Below, in pieces: positions 37,584-50,709 of a stretch of DNA of 64,000 bases. The notes under the pieces were generated by a model, which did no database searches, was not told the origin of the DNA, and saw nothing but the letters and a program-made list of their open reading frames with translations. The position numbers were made by a program, and so were the translations under genes. The DNA is from Limnoperna fortunei (taxonomy: Eukaryota; Mollusca; Bivalvia; Mytilida; Modiolidae), in assembly GCA_944474755.1 (NCBI GenBank), contig OX104112.1, positions 81,109,756 to 81,173,755 on the forward strand, in the 5' to 3' direction. Position 1 is the stretch's first letter; the number at the start of each line of letters is the position of its first letter.

Positions 37584-37904
37584 AAAATCTTTTGGCCTAA
37601 CAAGATCTCAAACGATGAACTTCTTAGAAGATGCCAGGCAGAAGACATGACCGCAATAATAAAGAAAAGACGTTGGAGGTGGATTGGCCATGTCCTAAGG
37701 AAAGAGCCAAACAATTTAACAAAAACAGCCTTACACTGGACACCTGAAGGCAAAAGACGACGAGGAAGACCTAAGATAACATGGCGGCGCACTGTGGAGT
37801 CAGAGATGAAGGATGCGAACCAAACCTGGGGAAGTCTTCAAAGGATGGCAAACGATAGGCAAAAGTGGAAAGACTTTGTTGCTGCCCCACACGCCAGAGT
37901 AAGT
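37584..37904 (+). pseudogene. 5'-truncated non-LTR retrotransposon, ORF2 C-terminus
   Basis: The frame 37551-37916 reads through this fragment. Its conserved part has NDELLRRC, RRWRWIGHVLRKEPNNLTKT, ALHWTPEGKRRRGRPKITWR and RQKWKDFVAAPHA. Known: (R)WRWIGHVLR...W-x-P-(E/G)-GKR-x-RGRP-x-TWRRT is typical of the C-terminus of a widespread group of animal non-LTR reverse transcriptases. Only about 100 codons remain; the endonuclease and polymerase domains are absent, so it is dead although uninterrupted. The 3' end GTAAGT next to the flanking repeat may be a short tail. Confidence 0.85.
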
Positions 37905-38124
37905 AATCATAATTAGATAAATGAAAACGGGAAATGTTTATTGAATTTTACAAGAAGTCCATATCGTCTTAAGCTAAAACATGTGTTGTCCAATGTTACC
38001 AATCAGATCTGTGTCATTTTACTGTTTTCATTCAGAGGTCTTTTGAATGTTAGTGTTCTTAGTTACATATTGCAAGTAATTTCAATCTGATGTGTTAAGT
38101 CAAATATTTTTTAATCTGATCATG
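37905..38124. repeat. 220-bp direct repeat, copy 2
   Basis: Second copy of 37364-37583; together they form an exceptionally long duplication flanking the retrotransposon fragment. Confidence 0.93.
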
Positions 38125-38245
38125 CAAAATCAAATGTTTTTTTTCCAATTTAATCAAGCCAAGTCAAATATTTTCAATTTGATCCTGTGAGGTCCAATGT
38201 TTTCAGTCTGATCTTGTTCAGTCAAATGTTCTGAGTTTAATGTAT
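38090..38245. repeat. degenerate short tandem repeat, about 35-bp period
   Basis: Repeated words AGTCAAATATTTT-CAATTTGATC, GTCCAATGTTTTCAGTCTGA and AGTCAAATGTTCTGAGTTTA suggest four to five decayed units. Confidence 0.55.
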
Positions 38246-41200
38246 TCATGGATATAATGTGTCAGATCATGTGACTGATCTGAAGTCCAATGTTTACAGT
38301 CTCTTTGTTTGTGGTTTGTTCATTTAGAAACAGAATGCCACTTTCAGAAATGTTTCAGCTTTACAAGGGGAGGAAGCTTTGAGGGCCTCATTAACAGGAA
38401 GTAGGTGAGCGACAGACCTGAAATCGAATCCAACGTTATGTTATTTTTTCCCCGACCACCAGCCATTCACCATATTATAACCCAGATTTTCACTCCGTGA
38501 AATCTGGCCAAAAAATGTATACTATTATCATGAAAAATAATACTCAGTATTCAAGTATTCATAAAAATGTAAAATCTAATAAAAATATAAGTTTGTTCAA
38601 AGATAATTGATCTAAATTGTTCCATAAAATAACAAACAAAACAATTTTATTTGAAATCCATACAAAATGTTTGTCTGTATAAATTAATATACCATGCCTT
38701 TTTATACCCTATATACCCACGATCTTTTTGAAGTGAACTTTTCTATTTTGGCAAATTAATTATGTTAGGGAGTCTGAAATCATTTTCAAAATATGTTTGT
38801 TTCTTAATTGCAACATAAATAACATTCTGAAATCTACAAAGTTCTCTGGTCATCATTAAAAAAAAAAGACAAAAAAGACGTGGGAGGTTTTAAATAAACT
38901 GTTATTGATAAAATATGGCTGATAAATAACAAATTTCGGAGGTTTGGAAAAAATATATTATCCCTGATTACAACAAATCTTACAGGTTTGAAAATAATAA
39001 TAAAAAACAAAGATGTTCTCTGATCAACAACACATTTGAGAGGTTTTAAATTGAAGACATATAAGAGAGGTTCTCTGAAATTGAAAGCACAGACACAGGG
39101 AAGTCTTTAGACAGGCCACAACCAAGGCACATTCTCATGAGTGAAGCAATGAAGTGTACAAAATATTTAATACCAAGAATTACACATAAATAATTGTATT
39201 AGCAATGTCTGATCTGAATCCTCTGTGTATTATAAACTAAACAGTACTTTTACAAATCACAGTTTATCAGGTAATTCTACTAAACCAAACAATATAAACT
39301 CTCTGGAGAAGTAAATCCAATCTATTATTTAACAATAAGTTTCTTGTTTTTTTTACTGGTTTATTGCAGTGCATATTCCTTAGTGAAGGTAATTCTGAAT
39401 TATAGAAATAGCCACAAAGAGCTTTAATTATGTAATTAAGTCAGAAAAATGGTCATTTGCCTTAGGGTTACAGACAATTCTCAGTAATTATATAGCTGAA
39501 AGAAAGTCTGCTAAAATTATAGCAGTAGTGAGAATAATGGACTAATAAAACGCCAAGGATATCACATAAGGTCAGGTTACCCCATTTGTGCATGCACCTA
39601 AGTTGTGCACACAGAATTCATGATGGAAGGAGATGGATCTCTGATGTTTAATAAAAGTTATTAATTTTTACAAGATTAGACCTAATTTAATAACTAGAAT
39701 GTATTTGTTTACATGAAGATTTAGCCTCGTTCTCAAAATGAAAACCTGGATGTAGAAGAAATAGCTTTTACCATTTATGATTGTTGTAAAACATTCATCT
39801 GCATTTTTTGTTTTCGTTAATTAATTTTAATATCTGACCTTGAGACACAAATCAAAAGGTCAATTTTTCCTGTCAGATAGGTATCAAATTGTTTTTTTTT
39901 TTACAAGTAACGCTATGCTTCTAACAAGAATCGCGATTCTTTTACAAGTAAGGTGTAAAACTAAAATAGTTAGTCCGAGAATCCTCTGCTGTCCAATGCT
40001 TTTTTTTGTTGAAAAATTGAATGTCTATGGGTGCCTTAATACATACAGTGTATAAACTAGATATTCTTCTGAAGCCATACAAATTGAACATGTTCATGAA
40101 AAATAAATACTTTTCTGAACCTGAAAAGGACAGCGAGTTCAAATAAAATATGTTTTAATTTTGTTATGGTTAGTACATAAAGGCTAGATAACCTTTCTAA
40201 TGATTTTTCTTGCCTATTCTAACGCTAAACCTAATTTAAACTTAAATTTAAGTAGACACAAATAATAAATTCTCTTTACTATTAAATTGAAAATAGGCTT
40301 ATAGAAACAATTGAACTAGCCCTTCATCTATTTCCCTTTAACCATGGCATTTTGATCATTTTTATTAAAGTAGAAAAATAAAGTTCATTCATATGATCAA
40401 TACATCATAGATACTTCATTAGGAAACAATCTTGCTTATAACACCATATAATAGAATCGTCTATTGCTGTGATGAATGTTTGAAAAAATGATAATTAGCA
40501 ATCAGACTATACAGAATACTTAAAATTAGTCTGTCGAAGTCTGCTTTTAAATCAATCACTAAAATTTAAATAATTTCTAAATTTATATTTACTAGAATAT
40601 TACAGATAAACCTTTTTTTAAGCTCAGCTACATGGAAGTCAATGCCTGGAACACCAAAACCAGGCTTGTCGGTCTTAAACAATATAACGGGGAAGATGTT
40701 GGGTGTCAGGCTTTACTTCCCTTGTAATTTCAACTGTGATTTTATTTGACCACTTTCTACAGAAATCTAGCACAGGCTAAAGGTTATTTAAATTTTGTTC
40801 ATGTATGTCCCTTGATACATGTAGTATATTAAAGGATTATGACCTCCAGTATTTATTTTGACAAGGATTATTTGTCCTATACAGTCAAACATGCAAGAAT
40901 CTAAATCATTTGGGAAAAACATGGTCTTTTCATTTTATATAAAGTTTTGACAATGATGTCACCTGAGATTTCTGTCATCTAATTAATTTCAAAGTGACCA
41001 AGGTTATTTTGTTTTAGCAGCTGTGCAATGTACAAAGATCCTGTATTGAACTTACAACAACAATTTGCTGCAGAAAGGTTTCATTATCATACAAAAGAAA
41101 CCCCTTCAAGGAAACAATGATCCTTCCAACATACTCTAAGCCTTAAATATCTTTGAGGCATTAATAAAAAGTTCTTTAGAAATATCTGTCCCAGTGGTAC

Positions 41201-41289
41201 CAATTACAGCATACATGAACTGATTTTCAAAATTTATATATTAGATATATGACAACTGGTTTCATTTTCATTTTCATTTTCAAAGAAAT

Positions 41290-41370
41290 AGTTAACTGGT
41301 TCTTGTCCTGAATATAGCTAAAATACTGCTCACGACATAATACAAACATCCAAACAAGAAGTATATTTAG
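41290..41370 (+). repeat. SINE 3'-tail fragment
   Basis: TTCTTGTCCTGAATATAGCT, AAAATACTGCTCACGACATA and CATCCAAACAAG resemble the plus-oriented tail of families B/D. No head or target duplication is visible. Confidence 0.45.
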
Positions 41371-41829
41371 ATGGGACATGACCACTGTCATAAAACAGTT
41401 TGTCACTAAGTATAGCAAACACATTATTCTTTTATAATTTATTTTGTAAGCTTAAATCTGATTTGTTAATTCAAATGGACCTACCCATATAATACGGTAT
41501 AATTTGTGTTGGTCACATGACCTTTTTATACGCTGTTGACATTAAAATAGTTCCATGACCTCAAGACTGTTTTCTACCAATAAAATTGTCAATTATTATT
41601 ATCTTTAAAATTAAATTATACAAAATTTTTCAATTTTGAACATGTTACACTCTATAACCTAGTTTCAGTGTGTTGACACCATTTATAAGGCATTTCGCTT
41701 GTTTTAATATATATTTAACAAAAATCAAAATCCTTAGTCCCTGCACAACTTTATCATTATATGTACAAACATCCTACTATTAGTGCTGCATCCCTAAAAC
41801 TTTAGAAGAGCCAGGAAAATGCTGTATCA

Positions 41830-42492
41830 TTATGTGGAAACTGAATCTAGTGTTACGAATATTTCACAAAATTCAAAATCCTTAGGTCCTGCACACTTCA
41901 TTATGTGTTCAAATAAAACTGTAGAAGAAGATAGCCAGACAAACCATGCACCCCAATCCTCAGGGAAAGACAGAACAAGTAAAGGACATATAACTCTTAT
42001 AAATTATTTGTAGCGCAGGTCCTTCTGATTATTTTCACTATGTACTATAGCTGTTAGGGCAAAAATTGATAATATTGTAAAATCATCATTAAATGGAAGC
42101 AACTTCTGTAAAAATCGAGTCATCTGACAATTTCTTGACCACTAAATTATTTGTAGCAATGTCTTGCTGATCATTTTTGAAATTTGCAATATTAGTCTGG
42201 ATTTTTTTTTTTGTTATATAGCAAAAAACTGAACATTTTGTCACAAATTAAGGGAAATAACTTCTACAGGAAGTCATCACACAACATTTGCTATTTTTAG
42301 TAACAGAAACCATGTTTGTCCATGAAATAAATCAAAAACCAGGCACCTAGCTATCAATGATTGTGGCCAAGTCGGAACAATTTGGCTGAGTGGTTTTAGA
42401 AAAGCTAATTTTTTTAAAGCTGACAATTGACAGACAATGGACACTAAGTGATAAGAAAAGATCCCATGGACCTTCAGTGAAGGCAAGTTAAA
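41830..42492 (+). mobile_element. degenerate family C repeat
   Basis: Contains GAGTCATCTGACAATTTCTT, GGGAAATAACTTCTACAGGA, AGTCATCACACAAC, a GACAATGGACACTAAGTGAT end and TCAGTGAAGGCAAGTTAAAC, matching in order the 3' half of the copy at 16428-17396. The 5' end is uncertain. Confidence 0.55.
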
Positions 42493-43666
42493 CAATAAAT
42501 AAAATTAGAAAAAAAAACACTAAAAATAAATCAAATTGTCCAGCAGTGATTGTGAAACCAAACAAACACCCATATAATTCATTCCAAAAATAAACTTTTA
42601 ATTACAAGGAAGCCAAAGAAAAAATATGATGAAGTTTAAAGCTGTAATGAACAGAATAATTTCAAGACAGATTGGTATATATTTACAACGTACTAATCTG
42701 GTCATTAGTGAAACTGTACTTCAATAAAATTGGTTATATGTAAAGGATGTATTATGGAAAACTACTCGTCCAAACCTTTTGCTCAATAATTCAATAATCT
42801 TTTCCTGATCATCAGCTAATTAATAGTCTGCAAGAATACCAGAAACAACACACTTCATTATCAGCTTTTAATACAAAGCTTAAACCAATTTGATGTTGTT
42901 AACATTTTCTAGTTTCTCATAAAATGGAAAAGAAGAAATGAACTGGAAACCACTCTTACACGAACACACTCCTACATATTCAATGTGGTGCTTTGTACTT
43001 AACAAACTTTTACTTCAATACCCAGACAAAAAACATGTTATATTTTAAAACACAAGATTTAGTTCAACAACTTTTTATGATCAAGAAAATTAATTCTATG
43101 TATCAAAGACCACTTTTTCAGCATGCTATGAATGACATCGCAAGTTTTTCAAATAAACCAGAACAATGTTGCCTATTTATTATGAAAACAAGATGGAAAC
43201 ACATTAATCGAAGTCTTTTATCATGTGAATATTAAAGCTGGCAGTATATTATTAATTAATCCCTTTCACTGAAGACCTATCCCACGATACAATAACGACA
43301 GTTTTAATTGATTACTTTTGTACAATTTGTTTATTCTTTTGATTGATTTTGTTATTTCAGCAGTAAAAATAAAATATACAATACCAACATAGTAGAAAGA
43401 CAACTTTCCACAATCAAGGATATTGTAAGAAGAGTGTATCCTCGGTTTACAAAAAGTTATTTGCCAAGTATTATGTCTATGCAAGCTTCTTACACTTCTG
43501 TAAAGATAACTGAAAACAATTTGTACTCTTGCTTTCTGAAAATGAGGCTTTTCTGGCTTTAACAGTCAAAATGACTATGGAGACCTAACTCAAACCACAG
43601 TTTTACTTTTAAGATGTGGTCTTTCACATTTAAACTGAAAACACTACATGATGTGCATTTAAAAAA

Positions 43667-45686
43667 GAATCACCAAAACAGACCTATCACTCAAAACTTG
43701 GTTGCCCAGAATCACCAAAACAGACCTGTCTATCACTCATTATTTGGTTTGCTCAGAATCACCAAAACAGACCTGTCAATCACTCATTACTTGGTTTGCT
43801 CAGAATCATCATAATGGACCTGTCTATCACTCATTATTTGGTTTGCTTAGAACCACCAAAATTGACCTGACTATCACTCATTATTTGGTTTGCTCAGAAT
43901 CACCAAAACAGACCTGTCTATCACTCATTACTTGATTTGCTCAGAATCACCAAAACAGACCTGTCTATCAATCATTACTTGGTTTGCTCATAATCACCAA
44001 AACAGACCTGTCTATCACTCATTACTTGATTTGCTCAGAATCACCAAAACAGACCTGTCTATCAATCATTACCTGGTTTGCTCAGAATCACCAAAACAGA
44101 CCTTTCTATCGCCTATCACTCATTACTTGGTTTGCTTAGAATCACCAAAAACAGACCTGTCTATCACTCATTACTTGGTTTGCTTAGAATCACCAAAAAC
44201 AGACCTGTCTATCACTCATTGCTTGGTTTGCTCAGAATCACCAAAAACAGACCTGTCTATCACTCATTGCTTGGTTTGCTCAGAATCATCAAAACAGACC
44301 TGTCTATCACTCATTGCTTGGTTTGCTCAGAATCATCAAAACAGACCTGTCTATCACTCATTGCTTGGTTTGCTCAGAATCATCAAAACAGACCTGTCTA
44401 TCAATCATTACCTGGTTTGCTCAGAATCACCAAAACAGACCTTTCTATCGCCTATCACTCATTACTTGGTTTGCTTAGAATCACCAAAAACAGACCTGTC
44501 TATCACTCATTACTTGGTTTGCTTAGAATCACCAAAAACAGACCTGTCTATCACTCATTGCTTGGTTTGCTCAGAATCACCAAAAACAGACCTGTCTATC
44601 ACTCATTGCTTGGTTTGCTTTGAATCACCAAAAACAGACCTGTCTATCACTCATTGCTTGGTTTGCTCAGAATCATCAAAACAGACCTGTCTATCACTCA
44701 TTGCTTGGTTTGCTCAGAATCATCAAAACAGACCTGTCTATCACTCATTGCTTGGTTTGCTCAGAATCATCAAAACAGACCTGTCTATCACTCATTGCTT
44801 GGTTTGCTCAGAATCATCAAAACAGACCTGTCTATCACTCATTGCTTGGTTTGCTCAGAATCATCAAAACAGACCTGTCTATCACTCATTGCTTGGTTTG
44901 CTCAGAATCATCAAAACAGACCTGTCTATCACTCATTGCTTGGTTTGCTCAGAATCATCAAAACAGACCTGTCTATCACTCATTGCTTGGTTTGCTCAGA
45001 ATCATCAAAACAGACCTGTCTATCACTCATTGCTTGGTTTGCTCAGAATCATCAAAACAGACCTGTCTATCACTCATTGCTTGGTTTGCTCAGAATCATC
45101 AAAACAGACCTGTCTATCACTCATTGCTTGGTTTGCTCAGAATCATCAAAACAGACCTGTCTATCACTCATTGCTTGGTTTGCTCAGAATCATCAAAACA
45201 GACCTGTCTATCACTCATTGCTTGGTTTGCTCAGAATCATCAAAACAGACCTGTCTATCACTCATTGCTTGGTTTGCTCAGAATCATCAAAACAGACCTG
45301 TCTATCACTCATTGCTTGGTTTGCTCAGAATCATCAAAACAGACCTGTCTATCACTCATTGCTTGGTTTGCTCAGAATCATCAAAACAGACCTGTCTATC
45401 ACTCATTGCTTGGTTTGCTCAGAATCATCAAAACAGACCTGTCTATCACTCATTGCTTGGTTTGCTTACAATCACCAAAAACAGACCTGTCTATCACTCA
45501 TTGCTTGGTTTGCTTACAATCACCAAAAACAGACCTGTCTATCACTCATTGCTTGGTTTGCTCAGAATCATCAAAACAGACCTGTCTATCACTCATTGCT
45601 TGGTTTGCTCAGAATCATCAAAACAGACCTGTCTATCACTCATTGCTTGGTTTGCTCAGAATCATCAAAACAGACCTGTCTATCAC
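43667..45686. repeat. 47-bp minisatellite, about 43 copies
   Basis: Unit TGCTCAGAATCATCAAAACA, GACCTGTCTATCACTCATTG, CTTGGTT (47 bp; 48 bp where CCAAAAAC replaces TCAAAAC). The 5' third is divergent (ATTATTTGG, ATTACTTGG forms); the core from about 44640 to 45460 is nearly uniform. A block with the extra CTATCGCCTATCACTC occurs near 44103 and again near 44443, about 340 bp apart. The plus strand has no stop in any frame over long stretches, so 600-, 361- and 351-codon frames overlap here; they reflect the lack of stop trinucleotides in the unit, not a gene. Confidence 0.96.
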
Positions 45687-46089
45687 TTATAACAATAATC
45701 TATAACTGATATCTTATTTTCCTAGTTTAAACATAATAAACCTTACTAATTTTAGATACTAGACACCAAAAAAAAAACCAGAAAGAACTGTAAACTATGA
45801 GTTGTATTTGCATGATTATTACATTTCCTCCTGTACCATGGAAACTATTTAATTTCCATTAAATTTATAACTAAGCTTTCTATGTGACTGTGACCCAAGC
45901 CTCAGAATTATAAACAACATTGTTTTTTGATTGTGCATAATGATCATGTGCAAAGTCTAGACAGGACTTTAATATCTAGTACTGACTAGAGAAAGTACAT
46001 GTTGAAGTGTTTCATATTGATCCACACAGGGAGGAACCTAAGAAATGATTGCTTAAATGAAGATCATAACAGAGATACCAACACCAAAC

Positions 46090-47576
46090 TAGAGGCTCCA
46101 AGGAGCCTGTATGGCTCACCTGAACCTGAAACCAAACAACACTTTTTTATCCAGCTTTACGTTGCTATAAGGAATTGACCAACACTTCTGCAAAAATCAT
46201 TAATTTTGACCTTTTAAGGGAAATAACTCCTATAAGGAGGAGCTTTTGATGGTTAGAGGGAGAAGGGAGGTTCACTTCAAATTTGCTGTACCTGTTATAC
46301 TTTTTTAACTATCAGTCGAAAACTCTCTCTCTCAAGTCCCACCCACCCCCTTTTTTCATTTTTTCTATTTTAAGCCAAAGTAGCTTATGTAGGTAGTCAG
46401 GTGTCATGATTTGCAAAATTTGGGTAGAGGACGTCCTTAAGATGATGTGTGCAATGTTTCAAAGCAGTCCTTTCATTGGTTAAAGAGGAGGCGATTTTTT
46501 TTAAATCAAGTAAAATGGAATAAAAAAAATGTTCAAGGAGAATAATTCCTAAACGGTTCATCAGACAATCTTGACCCTATAGTCATTTTTGTAGCCCTCA
46601 TAGAGCAGAACAATTAAGCAATGCTAACTTTTTCTCTAGTTCTAATAATTTTTAAGATTTTGAGGCAAAAATGTCAAAAATAATCAATTTGGACAATTAA
46701 AGGGCAATAACTCCTATAAGGAGTCATCATACAACTTCAACCCAATGGAGTGTTTCGTAGAGCTTTTGATGCAGATGAAGGCATGTCTCTTCAGTTTTCC
46801 TGTATTTGTTACACTTTTTTAAATATAAGCCAAAAACTGTATTTTACCCCCCCCCCCCCCCAATCCGTCCTATTTTTAGCCATGGTGGCCATGTTGGGTT
46901 AATCTGCAGCCATGGTTGGTGCAAGTTGGTTGAGGACATTTGACCGGGGATGTGTACAAAGTTTCAAAGCTTTACTTTCAATTGTTTCAGAGGAGAAGAT
47001 TTTAAAAAATCAATTAAAACCGATTAAAAAAAACAGTTCAAGGTAAATAACTCTTAAACGGTTAATCAGACAATATTGACCCTTAAGTCATTTTTGTAGC
47101 CCTTATAGAGCAGAACAATTAAGCAATGCTAACTTTTTCTCTAGTTCTAAAAATTTTCAAGATTTTGAGGCAAAAATGGCAAAAATCATCAATTTTGACA
47201 ATTAAAGGGCAATAACTCCTACAAGGAGTCATCATACAACTTTGACCCAATTGAGTGTTTTGTAGAGCTTTAGATGCTGAAGAAGGAAAGTCTGTTCGGT
47301 TTTCCTGTATCTGTTATACTTTTTGAACTATAAGCAAAAAACTGTATTTTGACCCCCCCTGTTCTATTTTTAGCCATGGTGGCCATGTTGGTTGGTCTGA
47401 GGCCATGATTTGGGCAAACTTGGTAGAGGACATTTTACTAATGATGTGTGCAAAGTTTCAAAGCAATCCCTTCAGTGGTTTTGGAGGAGAAGATTTTTGA
47501 AGAAAAGTTAACGACGACGACGACAGACGCCAAGTGATGGCAATAGCTCACATGACCCTTCGGGTCAGGTGAGCTA
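46090..47576 (+). mobile_element. dispersed repeat family C, longest copy
   Basis: Starts TAGAGGCTCCAAGGAGCCTG (with the hairpin GGCTCC-AA-GGAGCC), then ATGGCTCACCTGAACC, and ends GACGCCAAGTGATGGCAATA...CCCTTCGGGTCAGGTGAGCTA. An internal duplication of about 505 bp is visible: GAGCAGAACAATTAAGCAAT occurs at about 46603 and 47108, each followed by TTTTCTCTAGTTCTAA and later GGGCAATAACTCCTA. A C14 run sits at about 46848. No coding frame. Confidence 0.82.
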
Positions 47577-49249
47577 AAAATGTCAAAAAGGGCAATTCAC
47601 AAATCAAAGGTCAAGAAACTGGCAAACTCGAGAACTAAGCAACAACAGCAATGATCCAGACTTTGTTCAGGCATTTCAAAAGAAAAATGCTAGATTCAAA
47701 CAGGTTTTATGGCATGCCAAACCTCCCACTTTTATAACCATAGTGCATGAGTAGGTGAAGATGAAGAAGTTTGTGTACCATACACCAGTAGTCAGTACAT
47801 GTATATAGGTGTATTCAATGATCACAGCACAATACCTATGTACTTAATTCTAAAACTTTCTGCAATCATATCTTCACATGTTATTTAATATTTATCAACA
47901 TTGAAATGGTATCTGTGGTCTTCTTAAAGGCATGATGGAGACACTTTTTCTGGAGACAAACAAATTTCTCTGTTATTACCTAAATTTCCGAACTATTTTA
48001 GTGGCATTACACATTTTCAGCCCTTTATTTATCTTATTGCCAAAATTTATTACAAGAATTTATGGTGTATTTGGCCAGAGTATAGTTGAACCATTGCTTT
48101 CTTGACATTAAGCAACCAGTTTAATAATCACAAAGAGGTAGGGGTTGGTAGCATTGGAAAATGGCCCCAATATTAAAAAATTCTGAATTTTTCAAAATAT
48201 CAACTATTGTTGTTTTGCATATAGACATGAAAGACCAGCTTTGAAAATTAACGTTTACTGTTTAATTCTGGAAATCAGTGAAAAAAGTCACGAAAATGTA
48301 TAGTCAACATCCAATGAAGGAAACCATGTAATAAATAAATAAAATTCTGTCAAATTCTTTTCTTTCTTAGATAAAACTGAGGTGGAAAAATCCAGTGCAA
48401 ATGTATAAATTTAGTGCTGAGAACAGAAAAGCTTTCTTACAATATCATAAATCTGCCATTAAAATGTCTAATTTGTGGAAATCCTTTTATCTCCTTTGTG
48501 CACGCAAATAAAATTGCAAAAAACAAAATAACTTTTTGTATAATTTCAAAGACAACACAATACAATTTATAATTTATTACATCATTATCCCCTGGATTGC
48601 AAAAGAATTACCAAAAATTGTCGGTATTTCTCCTATAGTTTCAAAGCAATAAAACATAATAAGAAAGACATCCAACTGTTATACAATCCTATGATTGATT
48701 TACTCATTAGTATTATGTGTCAAAACATGAACTGAACTAACATTAATTATCAATTCATTACTGGTTATCTCAAGGTATAGATGTTTAAAAAATTAGACAA
48801 TCTACCATAGTACACTGAAAAAGAATGCTAAGCTGTAATCTATATACCACAAATAGGCTATCACTACAACCAATGTTTTGCAGTATCATACATTTTCTAC
48901 TAAAGTCAAAAATTGTAGTTACAATGCAAAAAAAATAATAATAAATAAATAAAGAAAGAATTAAATAAGAAATCTTTTATTCATTATCAGGATTTTAAAA
49001 TCTTTATTCATGAATTCATAAAGCCAAATTCCAATTTTTTCAAAATTTGAAATTGGGAAAATGGTTATTTACAGTTAATTAAAACAAAAGAATTATGAAG
49101 TCGTTATATGTGTACGGGAGTCCTATGTCATATGGAATTAAAACATACTAGATACAGCACATAGTGCAAACCAGATCAAAATGTCAATGCCAGATATAAT
49201 TTTTACAGATCTACTTTACAATAAAAGGACCAATATATGTATATTTCTG

Positions 49250-49511
49250 TTTTGTTCGTTTCAATTATGTTTAACGCCATTTCAGCAATTTTTCAGCTAT
49301 ATCATGGCATCCACTTTTTATTGGGGGAGGAAGCCGGAGTACCAGGAGAAAACCCTTGACCTGTGGTGGGAAAACTGGCAATCCTTGTCAATTAAGATTG
49401 GAGTTATGAACATCCTGCCCGCAGTGAGAATCGAACCCGCAATCTCAGTGTTGACAGACCTTGTGATCAATGGTAGACAAACCACCTTAACCACTCAGCC
49501 ACTGAGGACCC
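49250..49511 (-). mobile_element. full-length tRNA-derived SINE, family A
   Basis: Flanked by a perfect 12-bp target duplication TGTATATTTCTG (49238-49249 and 49512-49523). Minus-strand head: GGGTCCTCAGTGGCTGAGTG-GTTAAGGTGG (box A) and GCGGGTTCGATTCTCACTGC (box B, well kept). Core: GGTTTTCTCCTGGTACTCCG-GCTTCCTCC. Tail: GATATAGCTGAAAAATTGCT, GAAATGGCGTTAAAC. A 119-codon plus frame (49181-49540) crosses it antisense and is not a gene. Confidence 0.93.
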
Positions 49512-49779
49512 TGTATATTTCTGAATACTGTCCCTCCTAGTATATACATTACAATGTCACACAATTCCCTTCATTGCTGAAAATCTTTTAAATCAGTAAA
49601 AACCAATGTATTGATATTTTAATGAGAACCAAGTACATGTAGCATAATACTGGTCAAATATATTCAGTAGAACTATACATCTAGGATTTTTTAGTGAAAA
49701 TACAGATCAATAAAGCAATACTGCATAGAAACTTAACACGATTTACCAGTACCAATAAATGTAAACGAGATACGATATA

Positions 49780-50709
49780 CAGTAAAATCTGTATAAACGG
49801 GATACCTAAGGGCCAAACAATAGGGCTGGTTTGGACAGTGTGCCGATTTGTTCGAATTTGGAAAATCACTGGAAGTGAAGATGAAAAAATGGGAGATAAA
49901 AGACTATGGACACCTGTGATGCACACTGTTTTATATGCAAGGAATACGTGAAAGAAATGTAATAAAATGTATTATATTTAATAAAAGTTATAATACACAC
50001 TGATATTTAATGGAAATATACCAAGTAATAGTTTCGCAATAGTTTACCACAAAATACATGTCCATGGTTCCTTGTCTTTCTCCATTTTTCTTCACACGAT
50101 AGTGTCCTCTGTTAGTGATTGCATGAGAAATCCAGGTAACGAAAATCTTGACTGATTGCAAAGTTTATCATGTATGGTATGTGTCGTAGCATATCCTCAG
50201 ACTTAATTCTTTACGAGATCGTTTTGGCATATCATCCTCAAATTTTCGCTTTTTTGGTGTGCTCTTCATTTTTACATTTGAAATTATTCGTTTTGAAAAC
50301 GATTCACATGTACCTTAGATACATTGGTTCATTAATACGATTCACCTTTGAAATTAATGCAAATTCTGAAAATTAAATGGTTTTGAAAACAATTCACCTT
50401 TATTGTACGCTTTGGTTCATTAATTACATATGTCATCAAGGAGACCTAATAAGCCATGAAAATTACCTTGTTTGGATAGCTATCAATTAATAAAATAAAT
50501 ATATCTGGTCATTTAAATTATTGGGTTTAAACAGGTAAATTTTAATTGAGAAATGTGTATTGGGACTGGACATTAAGGTCATAATTCAGAATACACGAGG
50601 TCCAGTTTATACAGTTTAAATTAACGCAGGAAAAAATGGGACCTAAATTTTCTACCGGAATAGACAAGGAACCAGTTTATTCAGGGGCAGATTTTAAAAG
50701 GTTTTACTG
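49780..50709. mobile_element. Tigger/pogo-like non-autonomous DNA transposon, 930 bp
   Basis: Left end CAGTAAAATCTGTATAAACG and right end (reverse complement) CAGTAAAACCTTTTAAAATC, flanked by TA on both sides (49778-49779, 50710-50711). Known: CAGTA(A/G)AACCTCT-like ends with a TA target duplication are typical of pogo/Tigger elements. Internal short frames (49694-49951, 50170-50376) show no transposase. It lies about 150 bp from the large 51-bp array. Confidence 0.75.

Noticed and set aside
43890..45705. Overlapping 600-, 361- and 351-codon frames in three plus frames
   Set aside because: All three frames encode the same 47-bp repeat rotated; no protein family is suggested.
49181..49540. 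119-codon frame
   Set aside because: Antisense translation of a tRNA-derived SINE.
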